Assembly: GCA_040383485.1 (NCBI GenBank)
Contig: JBEIDK010000021.1
Location: forward strand, 1-37,271
Origin: JBEIDK01 sp040383485
GTDB lineage: Bacteria; Bacteroidota; Bacteroidia; UBA4408
Direction of reading: 5' to 3'
DNA: 37,271 nt
Part shown: piece after piece, positions 8,367-17,606 of the stretch
Layout of the letters: each line of letters opens with the position of its first letter
Numbering within the stretch: position 1 is the first letter of the stretch
Notes under the pieces: model-generated
Database searches by the model: none
Seen by the model: the letters and a program-made list of their open reading frames with translations, nothing else
Told to the model about the DNA's origin: nothing
Translations under genes and position numbers: made by a program

Positions 8367-11300
8367 ATGAAACTAAATTTTAAAATTTTCATTATTATCT
8401 CAGTATTTACTTATAACAATTACGCATTTGCAGGTAATATGGTTAGCGAGAAAATAAAATTAAATTGGAATGGAATTAGTGAGGATAATTCGATAGAAGG
8501 TGTAAAAATATCTTTCTTAACTTTTGAAGGTGCGCTTTTAGATTTGCCTTCTCCATTGCCATCATTTGTTTATCAAAAAAAAATAAACACTAATCAAACG
8601 GTATCAGAAGTTATCTTAAAGGAGCAAAATTATATAGCTCTTACAGAGCAAGAAAAACTTTTATTAAATAAAATAGCTATTGAAAAAGAATGTAAAATAA
8701 GTTTTGAAACTAAAATTGAACGCAAAGAGAAATTTGTTTCAGTAACTATTTTGCCTTTTCGAAAAAATAACAATACCATAGAAAAATTAACTTCTTTTTC
8801 GATTGAAATTATTTCAAAAGCTAATTTATTTCAAAAAATCGCAGTAACAAGTTATGCCTCTAACTCTGTTCTAGCTTCTGGAACTTGGTTTAAAATTGGT
8901 GTTACAAAAGATGGAATTTACAAAGTCAATTACAATTTTTTGAAAACATTGGGTGCTGATGTAAATAGTATTAACCCTCAAAACATTAGAGTTTATGGTA
9001 ATGGCGGAAAACAATTAGCATTTTTAAATTCTGTACCACGAATTGATGACCTTATTGAAAATCCTATCATGGTGGAAGGTGAGAATGATTCGAGGTTTGA
9101 CAGTTTGGACCATTTTTGGTTCTATGCGCATGGCCCACATCAATGGGAGACATCTAATAGTTGTTCGGGATATAGGCATGTATTACATGGATATTCAGAC
9201 ACATCTTATTATTTTATAAATGTTGACATTGGACCAGGATTGCGCTATTCAAGCGTTCCTCAAACTGATGAACAACCAAACTATACGGTTACAAGTTTCG
9301 ATGATTTACAATTCTATGAAAAAGAGGCTTCAAATATGAGAATATCAGGACGTGAATTCTTTGGTGAAAAGTTTGATAATCAACTGACTTATAATTTCGA
9401 TTTTCAATCACCCAACATTGACTTTTTAGATTCTGCTATTGTGAAAGCTTCCTTCCTTTCATCTTCAAATCCTCCAGCAACATTTAAGGTAAGCTGTCAG
9501 GGTGCACTTAAAACTGTTAGTCCGCCGTCAGCTCCTTCATTAGGTTCTGGAAATACAGTTTATACTTTAGATATGGGTACTGAAGACTCATTGTGTCTAA
9601 AATTTAAACCTGTTGCATCTAACTTATCTGTACAAATTGACTTTTTAAAAAACCCATTGTACAGCTCAGGGTTTGGATATCTTAATTTTATTGAATTAGT
9701 GACAAGACGCCAACTTAAACTCTATACAAATCAAGTATTGTTTCGTGATAAAAAGAGTGTAGGTCCAAATATTGTTTCTAAGTTTATTATAGGCAATGCT
9801 CAAGCAAATACAATGGTACTCAATGTAACAAATCCAACGCAAGCATTTATTCAGCTATCAGATTTCTCTAATAGTACCATTACATTTAGTGCCACTACAA
9901 ATTCCCTTAATGAATATATTGCTTTTAATCCTAATACAACTGCATTCCTTGAACCATTTTCATTTGGCATAGTCCCGAATCAAAACTTACATGCAACTGC
10001 TAATAAGGACATGATTATTATTTCACATCCTATGTTTTTAGCTGAAGCTGAAAGGTTGAAGAAAATGCATGAACAAAAAGACAATCTAAAAGTAATTGTT
10101 GTAACTCCTCAACAAATTTATAATGAGTTTTCTGGAGGGATGCAAGACTTGGCTGGATTAAGAATTTTTGGTAAAATGTTATATGACCGTGCTTCAAACC
10201 AAATTGAGCTACCTGATTATTTATTGCTTTTTGGTGATGCATCATACAATAATAGAGTTAGGAGCACAAATGGCAACACTAACTTTATTCCTGTTTATGA
10301 GTCTGCAGCTTCTCTTGATTTGATAAACTCTTATTGTACGGATGATTTTTTTGGATTACTAGATGATAACGAAAGTGAGGGTGCTTCTTCACCAATTGAT
10401 ATCGCCATTGGTAGATTACCTTCAAAAACGCTTGACGAAGCTAAGGCAATGGTTGATAAAATATTAGATTATGTATCTAAAAAACCTCTACCAATTGCTG
10501 ATGCTAATTGTGTTGGTTGTTGTAATTCGGAAGCGACAGCAAATGTTAATGGAGACTGGAGGAATATTATAACATTAATTTCTGATGACGAAGACTCTAA
10601 TCTGCATTTAGGAGATGCTGAATCAAATGCAACAATTATTAATGCTAAGGCTAAGCAAATTAACATAGAGAAAATATATTTAGATACTTATAAGCAAATT
10701 ACCGATGCTGGCGGACAGCGTTACCCAGATGTAAATACTGCCTTTAATGAAAGGATGAATAAAGGTGCATTAATTATCAATTATTCTGGACATGGTGGAG
10801 AGGTAGGCTGGGCTGCTGAAAGAGTACTTGGTGTTGACGACATTAAAAAGTGGAAAAACAAAGGTAGGTACCCTTTCTTTGTTACTGCTACTTGCGAGTT
10901 TACAAGGTACGACGACCCTGCAAGAACATCCGCAGGTGAGCTTACTATACTGCAAAGCGATGGAGGTGGAATAGCACTTGCAACGACAACCCGATTGGTT
11001 TACCAATCAGCAAATAAGGCACTTAATAATACCTTTTATAACATACTATTCGATAGAGACTCAACTTTAAATACTTATAAACACTTTGGTGAAGTATTGA
11101 GATTGGTTAAAAACAATTCGTCAGTAGCGGGCACAAATGCCAGAAAGTTTGCATTAATGGGCGACCCTGCATTAACCTTGGATTTTCCTGAATATAAAGT
11201 AAATACTGTAAAAGTTGAGGTTCTAAAAGATACCTATACAATTGATACATTAAAAGCATTGAGTAAGGTTAAAGTAACTGGTTTTGTTTGCGATAAGAAC

Positions 11301-12272
11301 AATACAAAACTCAATAATTTTAGTGGTTTAATTTATCCAACTATCTACGACAAAAGTAGTATAATAAAAACCTTAGGTAATGATGGTGGAAGTAGTAAAG
11401 TAAATGTAGGCATTAGAAAAAGCATAATTTATAAAGGAAAAGTAAGCGTAACAAAAGGCAATTTTAGTTTTGAATTTATTGTACCTAAAGACATTGCATA
11501 TCAATACGGAAGTGGAAGAATAAGCTACTATGCAGAATCAGATGCTACAGACGCTACAGGATTTTACGAAAATTTTCTTATTGGCGGAGTAAATCAAAAT
11601 GCTCCAACAGACAATGCAGGACCTACTGTGAAACTATTTATGAATGATGATAAATTTATAAGTGGTAGTCTGACAAATGAAAACCCGAAATTAATAGCCA
11701 TTATTGAAGATGAAAATGGAGTAAATACTGTAGGTAATGGAATTGGTCACGACATTAGTGCTGTGCTTGATGGCAAAACAGACAAGTCAATTACACTTAA
11801 TGATTATTATCAGTCGGAGCTAAATAGCTATCAAAAAGGTAATGTTCTTTATGGTTTTAATTCTTTATCAGAAGGTCCACATAACGTAAAATTTAAAGTT
11901 TGGGATGTTTACAATAATTCAAGTGATGCAAGTATTGATTTTGTCGTTGCAAAAACTGCAAATCTTGCCTTAAATCATGTTTTAAATTATCCAAACCCAT
12001 TTACTACAAATACAACTTTTATGTTTGAGCATAACAAACCTTGTCAAAACCTTGAAGTTCAAATACAAATATTTTCAGTGTCAGGTAAATTAGTAAAAAG
12101 CATTATAGAAAATATACCTACTACAGGCTTTAGAAGTGAAGATATACATTGGGATGGGTTGGATGACTATGGCGACAAAATTGGAAAAGGAGTTTACGTT
12201 TACAAACTAAAGGTAACAGCAACTGATGGCACAATTGCTGAACAATTTGAAAAATTAGTCCTACTAAATTAA
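8367..12272 (+). CDS. porU: T9SS sortase PorU (C25 cysteine peptidase fold)
   Basis: This 1301-residue surface sortase removes the C-terminal sorting domain of T9SS cargo and attaches the cargo to anionic LPS or a related anchor. A signal peptide (FIIISVFTYNNYAFAG) is followed by ~500 residues of N-terminal beta domains. The gingipain-like C25 catalytic domain spans about residues 545-935. It contains LPDYLLLFGDASYNN, the catalytic His809 in YSGHGGEVGWA and Cys843 in FVTATCEFTRYDDP, 34 residues apart as is usual for C25 enzymes. An Ig-like region follows, and the last ~90 residues are a T9SS-type C-terminal domain (LNYPNPFTTNTTF, then GKGVYVYKL). Length agrees with PorU and exceeds free gingipain proteases. 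It is adjacent to porV, as in other Bacteroidota. Confidence 0.93.
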   Translation: MKLNFKIFIIISVFTYNNYAFAGNMVSEKIKLNWNGISEDNSIEGVKISFLTFEGALLDLPSPLPSFVYQKKINTNQTVSEVILKEQNYIALTEQEKLLLNKIAIEKECKISFETKIERKEKFVSVTILPFRKNNNTIEKLTSFSIEIISKANLFQKIAVTSYASNSVLASGTWFKIGVTKDGIYKVNYNFLKTLGADVNSINPQNIRVYGNGGKQLAFLNSVPRIDDLIENPIMVEGENDSRFDSLDHFWFYAHGPHQWETSNSCSGYRHVLHGYSDTSYYFINVDIGPGLRYSSVPQTDEQPNYTVTSFDDLQFYEKEASNMRISGREFFGEKFDNQLTYNFDFQSPNIDFLDSAIVKASFLSSSNPPATFKVSCQGALKTVSPPSAPSLGSGNTVYTLDMGTEDSLCLKFKPVASNLSVQIDFLKNPLYSSGFGYLNFIELVTRRQLKLYTNQVLFRDKKSVGPNIVSKFIIGNAQANTMVLNVTNPTQAFIQLSDFSNSTITFSATTNSLNEYIAFNPNTTAFLEPFSFGIVPNQNLHATANKDMIIISHPMFLAEAERLKKMHEQKDNLKVIVVTPQQIYNEFSGGMQDLAGLRIFGKMLYDRASNQIELPDYLLLFGDASYNNRVRSTNGNTNFIPVYESAASLDLINSYCTDDFFGLLDDNESEGASSPIDIAIGRLPSKTLDEAKAMVDKILDYVSKKPLPIADANCVGCCNSEATANVNGDWRNIITLISDDEDSNLHLGDAESNATIINAKAKQINIEKIYLDTYKQITDAGGQRYPDVNTAFNERMNKGALIINYSGHGGEVGWAAERVLGVDDIKKWKNKGRYPFFVTATCEFTRYDDPARTSAGELTILQSDGGGIALATTTRLVYQSANKALNNTFYNILFDRDSTLNTYKHFGEVLRLVKNNSSVAGTNARKFALMGDPALTLDFPEYKVNTVKVEVLKDTYTIDTLKALSKVKVTGFVCDKNNTKLNNFSGLIYPTIYDKSSIIKTLGNDGGSSKVNVGIRKSIIYKGKVSVTKGNFSFEFIVPKDIAYQYGSGRISYYAESDATDATGFYENFLIGGVNQNAPTDNAGPTVKLFMNDDKFISGSLTNENPKLIAIIEDENGVNTVGNGIGHDISAVLDGKTDKSITLNDYYQSELNSYQKGNVLYGFNSLSEGPHNVKFKVWDVYNNSSDASIDFVVAKTANLALNHVLNYPNPFTTNTTFMFEHNKPCQNLEVQIQIFSVSGKLVKSIIENIPTTGFRSEDIHWDGLDDYGDKIGKGVYVYKLKVTATDGTIAEQFEKLVLLN

Positions 12273-12335
12273 AATTTCAATTTGCAACACAATAATACTT
12301 CTTTATATTCGTTATTGAACAAATAAAAAATGGTT

Positions 12336-12365
12336 TTGTGTATTTTCTAATATTATGTAGGTTTG
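12336..12365 (+). promoter_or_regulatory. Bacteroidota-type promoter for porV
   Basis: TTG (12336-12338), a 19-base spacer and TAGGTTTG (12358-12365) match the Bacteroidota -33/-7 consensus exactly. The transcription start would fall near 12370. This gives porV its own promoter after porU and rules out the GTG at 12338 as the porV start. Confidence 0.7.
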
Positions 12366-12391
12366 CATTTTTGCTTTTGCTCATTAAAAAT

Positions 12392-13612
12392 ATGAAATTT
12401 TCAAGTATGAATAAGTTTAAATTGATTGTTGTTTTCTTTCTACCATTCGTTTGTTTGCTATCTAAGTCATTTGGGCAAAACACACAATCATTGGGAATAT
12501 TGCAGTTGAACACTATTACAACAGCGGTTCCCGTTTTGATGATTTGTCCTGATTCTCGTGCAGGCGGGATGGGTGAAACAGGTGTTGCTACCTCAACAGA
12601 TGCAAATTCTATGCATTGGAACCCTTCAAAATATGCTTTTGCGGAGCGCTCAGGTGGAGTTTCAATGTCTTATACTCCTTGGTTAAAGAACTTAGTACCT
12701 GATATAAATTTAGCATATTTATCAGCATTCAAAAAGATAAATAACGGACAAACCATTGCCATGTCTATGCGATATTTCTCCTTAGGAAACATAGTATTTA
12801 CAGATATAAATGGTGTTGAAACTGGACAATTTAAACCTGCTGAATTTGCTGTTGATTTGGCCTACGCAAGAAAGTTATCTGAAAATTTTAGTGGGGGTAT
12901 TGCATTAAGATATGCTTATTCTAACCTTACTGGTGGGCAATTTGCCGGAGGTGAAAATTACCGTGCGGGACAATCAGTTGCTGCTGATATTTCAGCCTTA
13001 TATAGAAAGGCAGTAAATATGGGTGATAAAAAAACAGCCATTAATATTGGCATAAACATTTCAAATATTGGCTCTAAAATGTCGTATAACAAGTCTGGTA
13101 AAAATGATTTTTTACCAACCAACCTTAGACTAGGTACAGGATGGGAAATTAATTTAGACCAATACAATAAAATAACCTTTGCATTAGATTTAAATAAGCT
13201 TTTAGTCCCAACTCCAGCTATTTACTATACAGACCCTAATACAGGTAAACCAACAATAATTGGTCAACCTTCTGATGTTAGTCCTGCGCAAGGATTGTTT
13301 CAATCATTTTCTGATGCTCCTGGAGGAGGCAAAGAAGAATTAAGGGAAATTAATTATGCCACAGGTTTAGAATATTGGTATGACAATGTTTTTGCAATTA
13401 GAACAGGGTATTTTTGGGAAAGCCAATATAAAGGAAATCGTAAATTCGTTACTTTAGGCTTTGGTTTAAAATACAATGTTTTCCATCTTGATGGGGCATA
13501 TTTAATTCCACAAAATCGCCAGAACAGTCCATTAGCAAATACATTCCGCTTTACATTGGCATTCGACTTTGATAAAGCAGGAGAAAAAAAATCTAGGCCA
13601 GTTTCTGATTAA
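12392..13612 (+). CDS. porV: T9SS outer-membrane protein PorV
   Basis: PorV (about 406 residues here) is a 14-strand FadL-like outer-membrane barrel that collects cargo from the SprA translocon and passes it to PorU. I chose the ATG at 12392 because a consensus promoter lies at 12336-12365, so the longer frame from the GTG at 12338 cannot be fully transcribed from it. The ATG at 12407 (MNKFKLIVV) is an alternative. The signal peptide ends near KSFGQ. Family marks include VPVLMICPDSRAGGMGETGV, followed by STDANSMHWNPSKYAF, YTPWLKNLVPDINLAYLS and a C-terminal barrel strand (ANTFRFTLAFDF). The gene lies 119 bases after porU. ispF begins 19 bases after its stop and is probably co-transcribed. Confidence 0.92.
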   Translation: MKFSSMNKFKLIVVFFLPFVCLLSKSFGQNTQSLGILQLNTITTAVPVLMICPDSRAGGMGETGVATSTDANSMHWNPSKYAFAERSGGVSMSYTPWLKNLVPDINLAYLSAFKKINNGQTIAMSMRYFSLGNIVFTDINGVETGQFKPAEFAVDLAYARKLSENFSGGIALRYAYSNLTGGQFAGGENYRAGQSVAADISALYRKAVNMGDKKTAINIGINISNIGSKMSYNKSGKNDFLPTNLRLGTGWEINLDQYNKITFALDLNKLLVPTPAIYYTDPNTGKPTIIGQPSDVSPAQGLFQSFSDAPGGGKEELREINYATGLEYWYDNVFAIRTGYFWESQYKGNRKFVTLGFGLKYNVFHLDGAYLIPQNRQNSPLANTFRFTLAFDFDKAGEKKSRPVSD

Positions 13613-13631
13613 TATTATATACTTCTAAAAT

Positions 13632-14117
13632 TTGTTCCCATTTAAAATTGGTTTTGGTTTTGACGTGCACCAACTAAAAGAAGGTAGAGATTTCTGGTTA
13701 GGGGGGGTTAAGATAGAACATACAAAAGGTGCTTTGGGGCACTCAGATGCAGATGTTTTAATCCATGCCATTTGTGATGCTTTGCTTGGAGCTGCAGCAC
13801 TTGGAGATATTGGAAAACATTTTCCTGATACGGATCATAAATTTAAGAACATCGACAGTAAAATTTTATTGCAACAAGTAGTTGAGTTGCTTCAAAAAAA
13901 CAATTACAAAATAGGCAACATAGACTCGAATCTAGTTTTAGAAAAACCTAAAATAGCTCCATATATTCCTTCAATGATTCTTTGCCTATCAAAGATTATG
14001 AATATAACCGAAAATTGTATTTCTATAAAAGCTACTACAAATGAAAAAATGGGTTACGTTGGGCGAGAAGAAGGAGTTAACGCAAGCGCTGTGGCTTTGA
14101 TTTACTCAGATAAGTGA
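13632..14117 (+). CDS. ispF: 2-C-methyl-D-erythritol 2,4-cyclodiphosphate synthase IspF
   Basis: This 161-residue cytoplasmic trimer converts CDP-methylerythritol 2-phosphate to the 2,4-cyclodiphosphate with loss of CMP, in the MEP isoprenoid pathway. Metal-binding Asp11 and His13 lie in GFGFDVHQL. LGHSDADVLIHAICDALLGA carries the conserved HSDADV...H motif, and GDIGKHFPDTD and ATTNEKMGYVGREEG complete the family signature. The start appears to be TTG at 13632: the next in-frame codon back that matters is a TAA at 13626, and no ATG precedes the conserved FKIGFGFDVH stretch. That rare start may lower expression. It follows porV by 19 bases. Length is normal. Confidence 0.93.
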   Translation: MFPFKIGFGFDVHQLKEGRDFWLGGVKIEHTKGALGHSDADVLIHAICDALLGAAALGDIGKHFPDTDHKFKNIDSKILLQQVVELLQKNNYKIGNIDSNLVLEKPKIAPYIPSMILCLSKIMNITENCISIKATTNEKMGYVGREEGVNASAVALIYSDK

Positions 14118-14362
14118 GTTGCAATTTATTTGAGATTAATAAATATTTGAATAGCAAGACAATCTATTCTTTTTTTATTACTTTTTATTTTTATAATAAG
14201 TGGTTGCCTAATATTTAACTCAATGAAAAAAAATAGAAAAAATAAAAAAGATGAGTTTGTTAAGTTAAGTTTACACTCTATTATGCTTTGAGTTTCTCAT
14301 TATATTTTTAAATTAATCTTTTTTCTCAAATAAGCCATTCAAATCCTATTAAAACTTAAAAA
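14118..14362. other. Convergent A/T-rich spacer without recognisable feature
   Basis: This 245-base gap lies between ispF and the convergent secreted protein. It holds T- and A-runs but no hairpin I trust, no ORF and no RNA gene that I can recognise. Confidence 0.5.
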
Positions 14363-15403
14363 CTATCTTGGAAAAGAATACAAAATGGAGTTACCCTTTT
14401 TGTAATTGATTTTGAAGGTAAAATAGTCTGAATTGTTTTTTTTGTAATGAATATCATGAGCTAAACTTCCCGCTAATGACCCAGCAATGCCGCCAGTCAG
14501 AAAGTAATTAAATGAATCAAAATCCTTTGATTGGGATACGGTGAAAGAGGTTTGGCCATTATAATAAAAGTCAAGTCCTTGTTTATACATTTCAAAAAAT
14601 CCCATAGAGTTTGCTTTAAAAAGTTTACCATTAAAGGTAAATGAATACAGTTCTACTGGTTCTAGTTTTTTAAATTTAAGTTTCCCTTTTCTATTTTTAG
14701 TTACCTCAAATACTTTTATTTTTCCAGACTCTTCTTCATCAATTTTATATTTTAGTGTATCAGGGTTGTTTTTACTAAATTGTTCAAATGTTCTATAAAC
14801 ACCTTCTGCAACATTAAACGCTGAATAAACAGGTATTTTCATTTTTTCAATACTATCAATTTTTAATAATTCAGAATAACTATACTTGATATCAGAAATA
14901 GGGTTGGTAATTTTATTTATGATTGTTGAAATTTCATTAAATCGATTAGTCGGTTCATTTAGAAGGTGTTTTGTAACATCCATTGAATTAAATTCATATG
15001 CGGTGTCAATAGAAAAAATTTCGACGTATTTATTTGATTCAACGTTTTCAAAGAACCTTAGACTCAACTTAAATCGTCCTGTTTCTGAATGTTGTTCAGT
15101 TTTTTCACTCAAATTAAAATCATTTAATATCATAACTAATTCCTTCCCAGGTCTAGAATTTGTAAGAAAGAAATAAGCTATACTATCATTAAAAGTTCCA
15201 TTAAAAGTTACGAATTCCTTTCTATTTGAAAGCCCTTTTTGAACGAAACCATAAAAACTATTCGCATCACGATTGTTAATTACCTTTACTGAATTAAAGC
15301 GAGTAATTATTGGTTTTTGCTTGTAACTAAATTCTAAATTTACTTGAGACAAGCTATAGAATGGGAATAAAAAATAAAGAATTATTAATAAACAACCTTT
15401 CAT
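14363..15403 (-). CDS. Unrecognised secreted protein downstream of hutU
   Basis: I do not recognise this 346-residue protein. It starts with a clear signal peptide (CLLIILYFLFPFYSLSQ), with cleavage probably near SLSQ. The mature part is rich in charged residues and beta-type alternation (VNLEFSYKQKPI, GRFKLSLRFFE, KLKFKKLEPVELYSFTFNG). Near the C-terminus a small-residue stretch (GGIAGSLAGSLAHDIHYKK) could insert in or lie on a membrane, and a beta strand FKINYKKGNSILYSF ends the protein. There is no lipobox and no T9SS tail, so it is probably periplasmic or outer-membrane associated. The ATG lies 3 bases after the hutU stop on the same strand, which suggests co-transcription. Nothing in the protein itself links it to histidine degradation. 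Confidence 0.75.
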   Translation of the reverse strand: MKGCLLIILYFLFPFYSLSQVNLEFSYKQKPIITRFNSVKVINNRDANSFYGFVQKGLSNRKEFVTFNGTFNDSIAYFFLTNSRPGKELVMILNDFNLSEKTEQHSETGRFKLSLRFFENVESNKYVEIFSIDTAYEFNSMDVTKHLLNEPTNRFNEISTIINKITNPISDIKYSYSELLKIDSIEKMKIPVYSAFNVAEGVYRTFEQFSKNNPDTLKYKIDEEESGKIKVFEVTKNRKGKLKFKKLEPVELYSFTFNGKLFKANSMGFFEMYKQGLDFYYNGQTSFTVSQSKDFDSFNYFLTGGIAGSLAGSLAHDIHYKKNNSDYFTFKINYKKGNSILYSFPR

Positions 15404-15406
15404 AAT

Positions 15407-17413
15407 TTAAAAATTCAAAATATCCTCACTTACCTCATTAGAAATAGTAACTTTCAACAAGGGTTCAATTTCCATTGCGCGTGCAATTGCAAACTTTGCT
15501 TCTTTGTTGCGTGCCCAACTACGGCGGGCGACACCGTTATTCACATCCCAATGCAACATTTGTTTTGCACGACGTTCTGCATCTGTTGTGCCATCTAGTA
15601 CTAAGCCAAAACCTCCATTTATAACTTCGCCCCAACCAACGCCGCCGCCATTGTGCAAACTAATCCAAGTAGCACCTCTAAAACTATCTCCAACAAAATT
15701 TTGGACTGCCATATCAGCTGTAAACTTGCTACCATCATAAATATTAGAAGTTTCTCGATATGGTGAGTCTGTGCCTGAAACATCATGATGGTCTCTTCCT
15801 AAAACTACTGGTGCTGAAATTTTTCCTTCTGTAATTGCTTTGTTTATGGCTACTGATATTTTCATGCGTCCTTCTGCATCAGCATATAGAATGCGGGCTT
15901 GAGAGCCTACCACCAAATTATTTTGTTGTGCATCTTTTATCCAAACAATATTATCATGCATCTGCTGCCTTATTTCTTCTGGTGCAGTTTTGTACATTTC
16001 TTCTAACACTTCTTGTGCTAATTTATCTGTAATGGCAAGGTCTTCGGGCTTAGCACTTGTGCATACCCAGCGAAATGGGCCAAAGCCATAATCAAAACAC
16101 ATAGGCCCTAAAATATCTTGCACATAAGACTTGTATTTAAATTCGTTCGTTTTTCCGTTTGCCCAAACATCGCCTCCAGCCCTTGAAACCTCTAAAAGAA
16201 ACGCATTTCCATAATCGAAAAAATACATCCCTTTTTCTGCGAAAGCATTAACAGCGTTAATATGCGCGACTAATGTTTTTTGAATTTCTTTTTTGAATTT
16301 CTCTGGTTCTTCAGCCATCATTTTATTCGACTCTTCCAACGAAAAACCTTGCGGATAGTAGCCTCCAGCCCATGGATTATGCAATGATGATTGGTCAGTG
16401 CCAATATCTACCATGATTCCGGCACGCAATAAACACTCCCACAAATCTACTATGTTTCCCTGGTATGCCAGTGATACAGCTTCTTTTGCAGCTTGCGCTT
16501 TTTTTGTTCGTGTTACTAATTCATTCAAATCAGTAAAAACTTCATCTACCCATTTTTGTGAGTGACGGGTTTTTACAGCTTTTGGATTTATCTCAGCAGT
16601 GATAGAAACCAAGCCTGCAATTTTTGCTGCTTTAGGCTGTGCACCGCTCATTCCGCCTAAGCCACATGTTACAAATAATTTCCCTTTTCTCTCTATCTCT
16701 GTAGGGAATTTTTTTCTTGCGGCATTTATAACAGTTATTGTTGTTCCATGCACTATACCTTGAGGCCCAATATACATATAGCTACCAGCAGTCATTTGTC
16801 CATATTGCGTAACACCAAGCGCATTGTATTTTTCCCAATCATCGGGTTTGCTATAATTAGGAATCATCATTCCATTTGTAACCACAACTCTTGGAGCTTC
16901 TTTATGAGATGGGAATAGCCCCATAGGATGTCCGCTATACATTGTTAAAGTTTGCTCATCCGTCATGTTTGCTAAATATTGCATGCACAATAGATATTGC
17001 GCCCAGTTCTGAAAAACTGCTCCATTGCCACCATATGTAATTAATTCATGTGGATGTTGCGCTACAGCATAATCTAAGTTATTTTGAATCATAAGCATTA
17101 TAGCTGCAGCTTGTTTACTTTTATGAGGGTATTCATTAATGTTTCTAGCCTTCATTTCATAATCAGGTCGAAACCGATACATGTAAATTCGCCCATAATC
17201 ATTTAACTCTTGCAAAAATTCTTTAGCTAGAACAATATGATGCTTTGGTTCAAAATATCTCAGGGCATTTCGCAATGCAAGTTTTGTTTCATCTTGTGTT
17301 AATATTTTCTTGCGTTTTGGTGCATGGTTAATATTTAAATCATACATTTTTTCTGTTGGCAATTCACTTGGTATTCCGCGAAGTATTGCAAGTTGAAATT
17401 CAGTTAAAGACAT
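15407..17413 (-). CDS. hutU: Urocanate hydratase (urocanase)
   Basis: HutU adds water to urocanate to give imidazolonepropionate, the second step of histidine degradation, using tightly bound NAD+ as an electrophile. The 668-residue length fits the longer form found in Bacteroidota rather than the ~560-residue Pseudomonas form. ITYGGNGAVFQNWAQY and VTCGLGGMSGAQPKAA are the NAD-binding glycine motifs. GPMCFDYGFGPFRWVCTS holds the conserved Cys (residue 451), and LGRDHHDVSGTDSPYRE and SLHNGGGVGWGEVINGG are signature segments of the C-terminal half. No other hut gene (hutH, hutI, ftcD) is in the window, so the pathway must be completed elsewhere. The gene is divergent from paaB across 193 bases. 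An unknown secreted protein follows 3 bases downstream. Confidence 0.96.
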   Translation of the reverse strand: MSLTEFQLAILRGIPSELPTEKMYDLNINHAPKRKKILTQDETKLALRNALRYFEPKHHIVLAKEFLQELNDYGRIYMYRFRPDYEMKARNINEYPHKSKQAAAIMLMIQNNLDYAVAQHPHELITYGGNGAVFQNWAQYLLCMQYLANMTDEQTLTMYSGHPMGLFPSHKEAPRVVVTNGMMIPNYSKPDDWEKYNALGVTQYGQMTAGSYMYIGPQGIVHGTTITVINAARKKFPTEIERKGKLFVTCGLGGMSGAQPKAAKIAGLVSITAEINPKAVKTRHSQKWVDEVFTDLNELVTRTKKAQAAKEAVSLAYQGNIVDLWECLLRAGIMVDIGTDQSSLHNPWAGGYYPQGFSLEESNKMMAEEPEKFKKEIQKTLVAHINAVNAFAEKGMYFFDYGNAFLLEVSRAGGDVWANGKTNEFKYKSYVQDILGPMCFDYGFGPFRWVCTSAKPEDLAITDKLAQEVLEEMYKTAPEEIRQQMHDNIVWIKDAQQNNLVVGSQARILYADAEGRMKISVAINKAITEGKISAPVVLGRDHHDVSGTDSPYRETSNIYDGSKFTADMAVQNFVGDSFRGATWISLHNGGGVGWGEVINGGFGLVLDGTTDAERRAKQMLHWDVNNGVARRSWARNKEAKFAIARAMEIEPLLKVTISNEVSEDILNF

Positions 17414-17554
17414 TCTATTTTAGATTAAAGTTCAAAATTAAAAACCGGAATGCAATCATAATAAAAGCATTTGACACTAAACTTAAAGAAACTAAATTTG
17501 TTGTGATATAGAATAAATAAAAATCGCATGGCAATTAGAAATTTGCCTGAGAAA

Positions 17555-17587
17555 TTGTTTAACGTTTCATATTTTTAATTAGGTTTG
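17555..17587 (+). promoter_or_regulatory. Candidate promoter for paaBC
   Basis: TTG (17555-17557) precedes TAGGTTTG (17580-17587) with a 22-base spacer, slightly long for the Bacteroidota pattern. The paaB ATG at 17607 is 19 bases after the box, the same distance as for the glycosyltransferase box at 3678-3685. Confidence 0.55.
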
Positions 17588-17606
17588 TTATCGAAAATAA
17601 TAAGTT

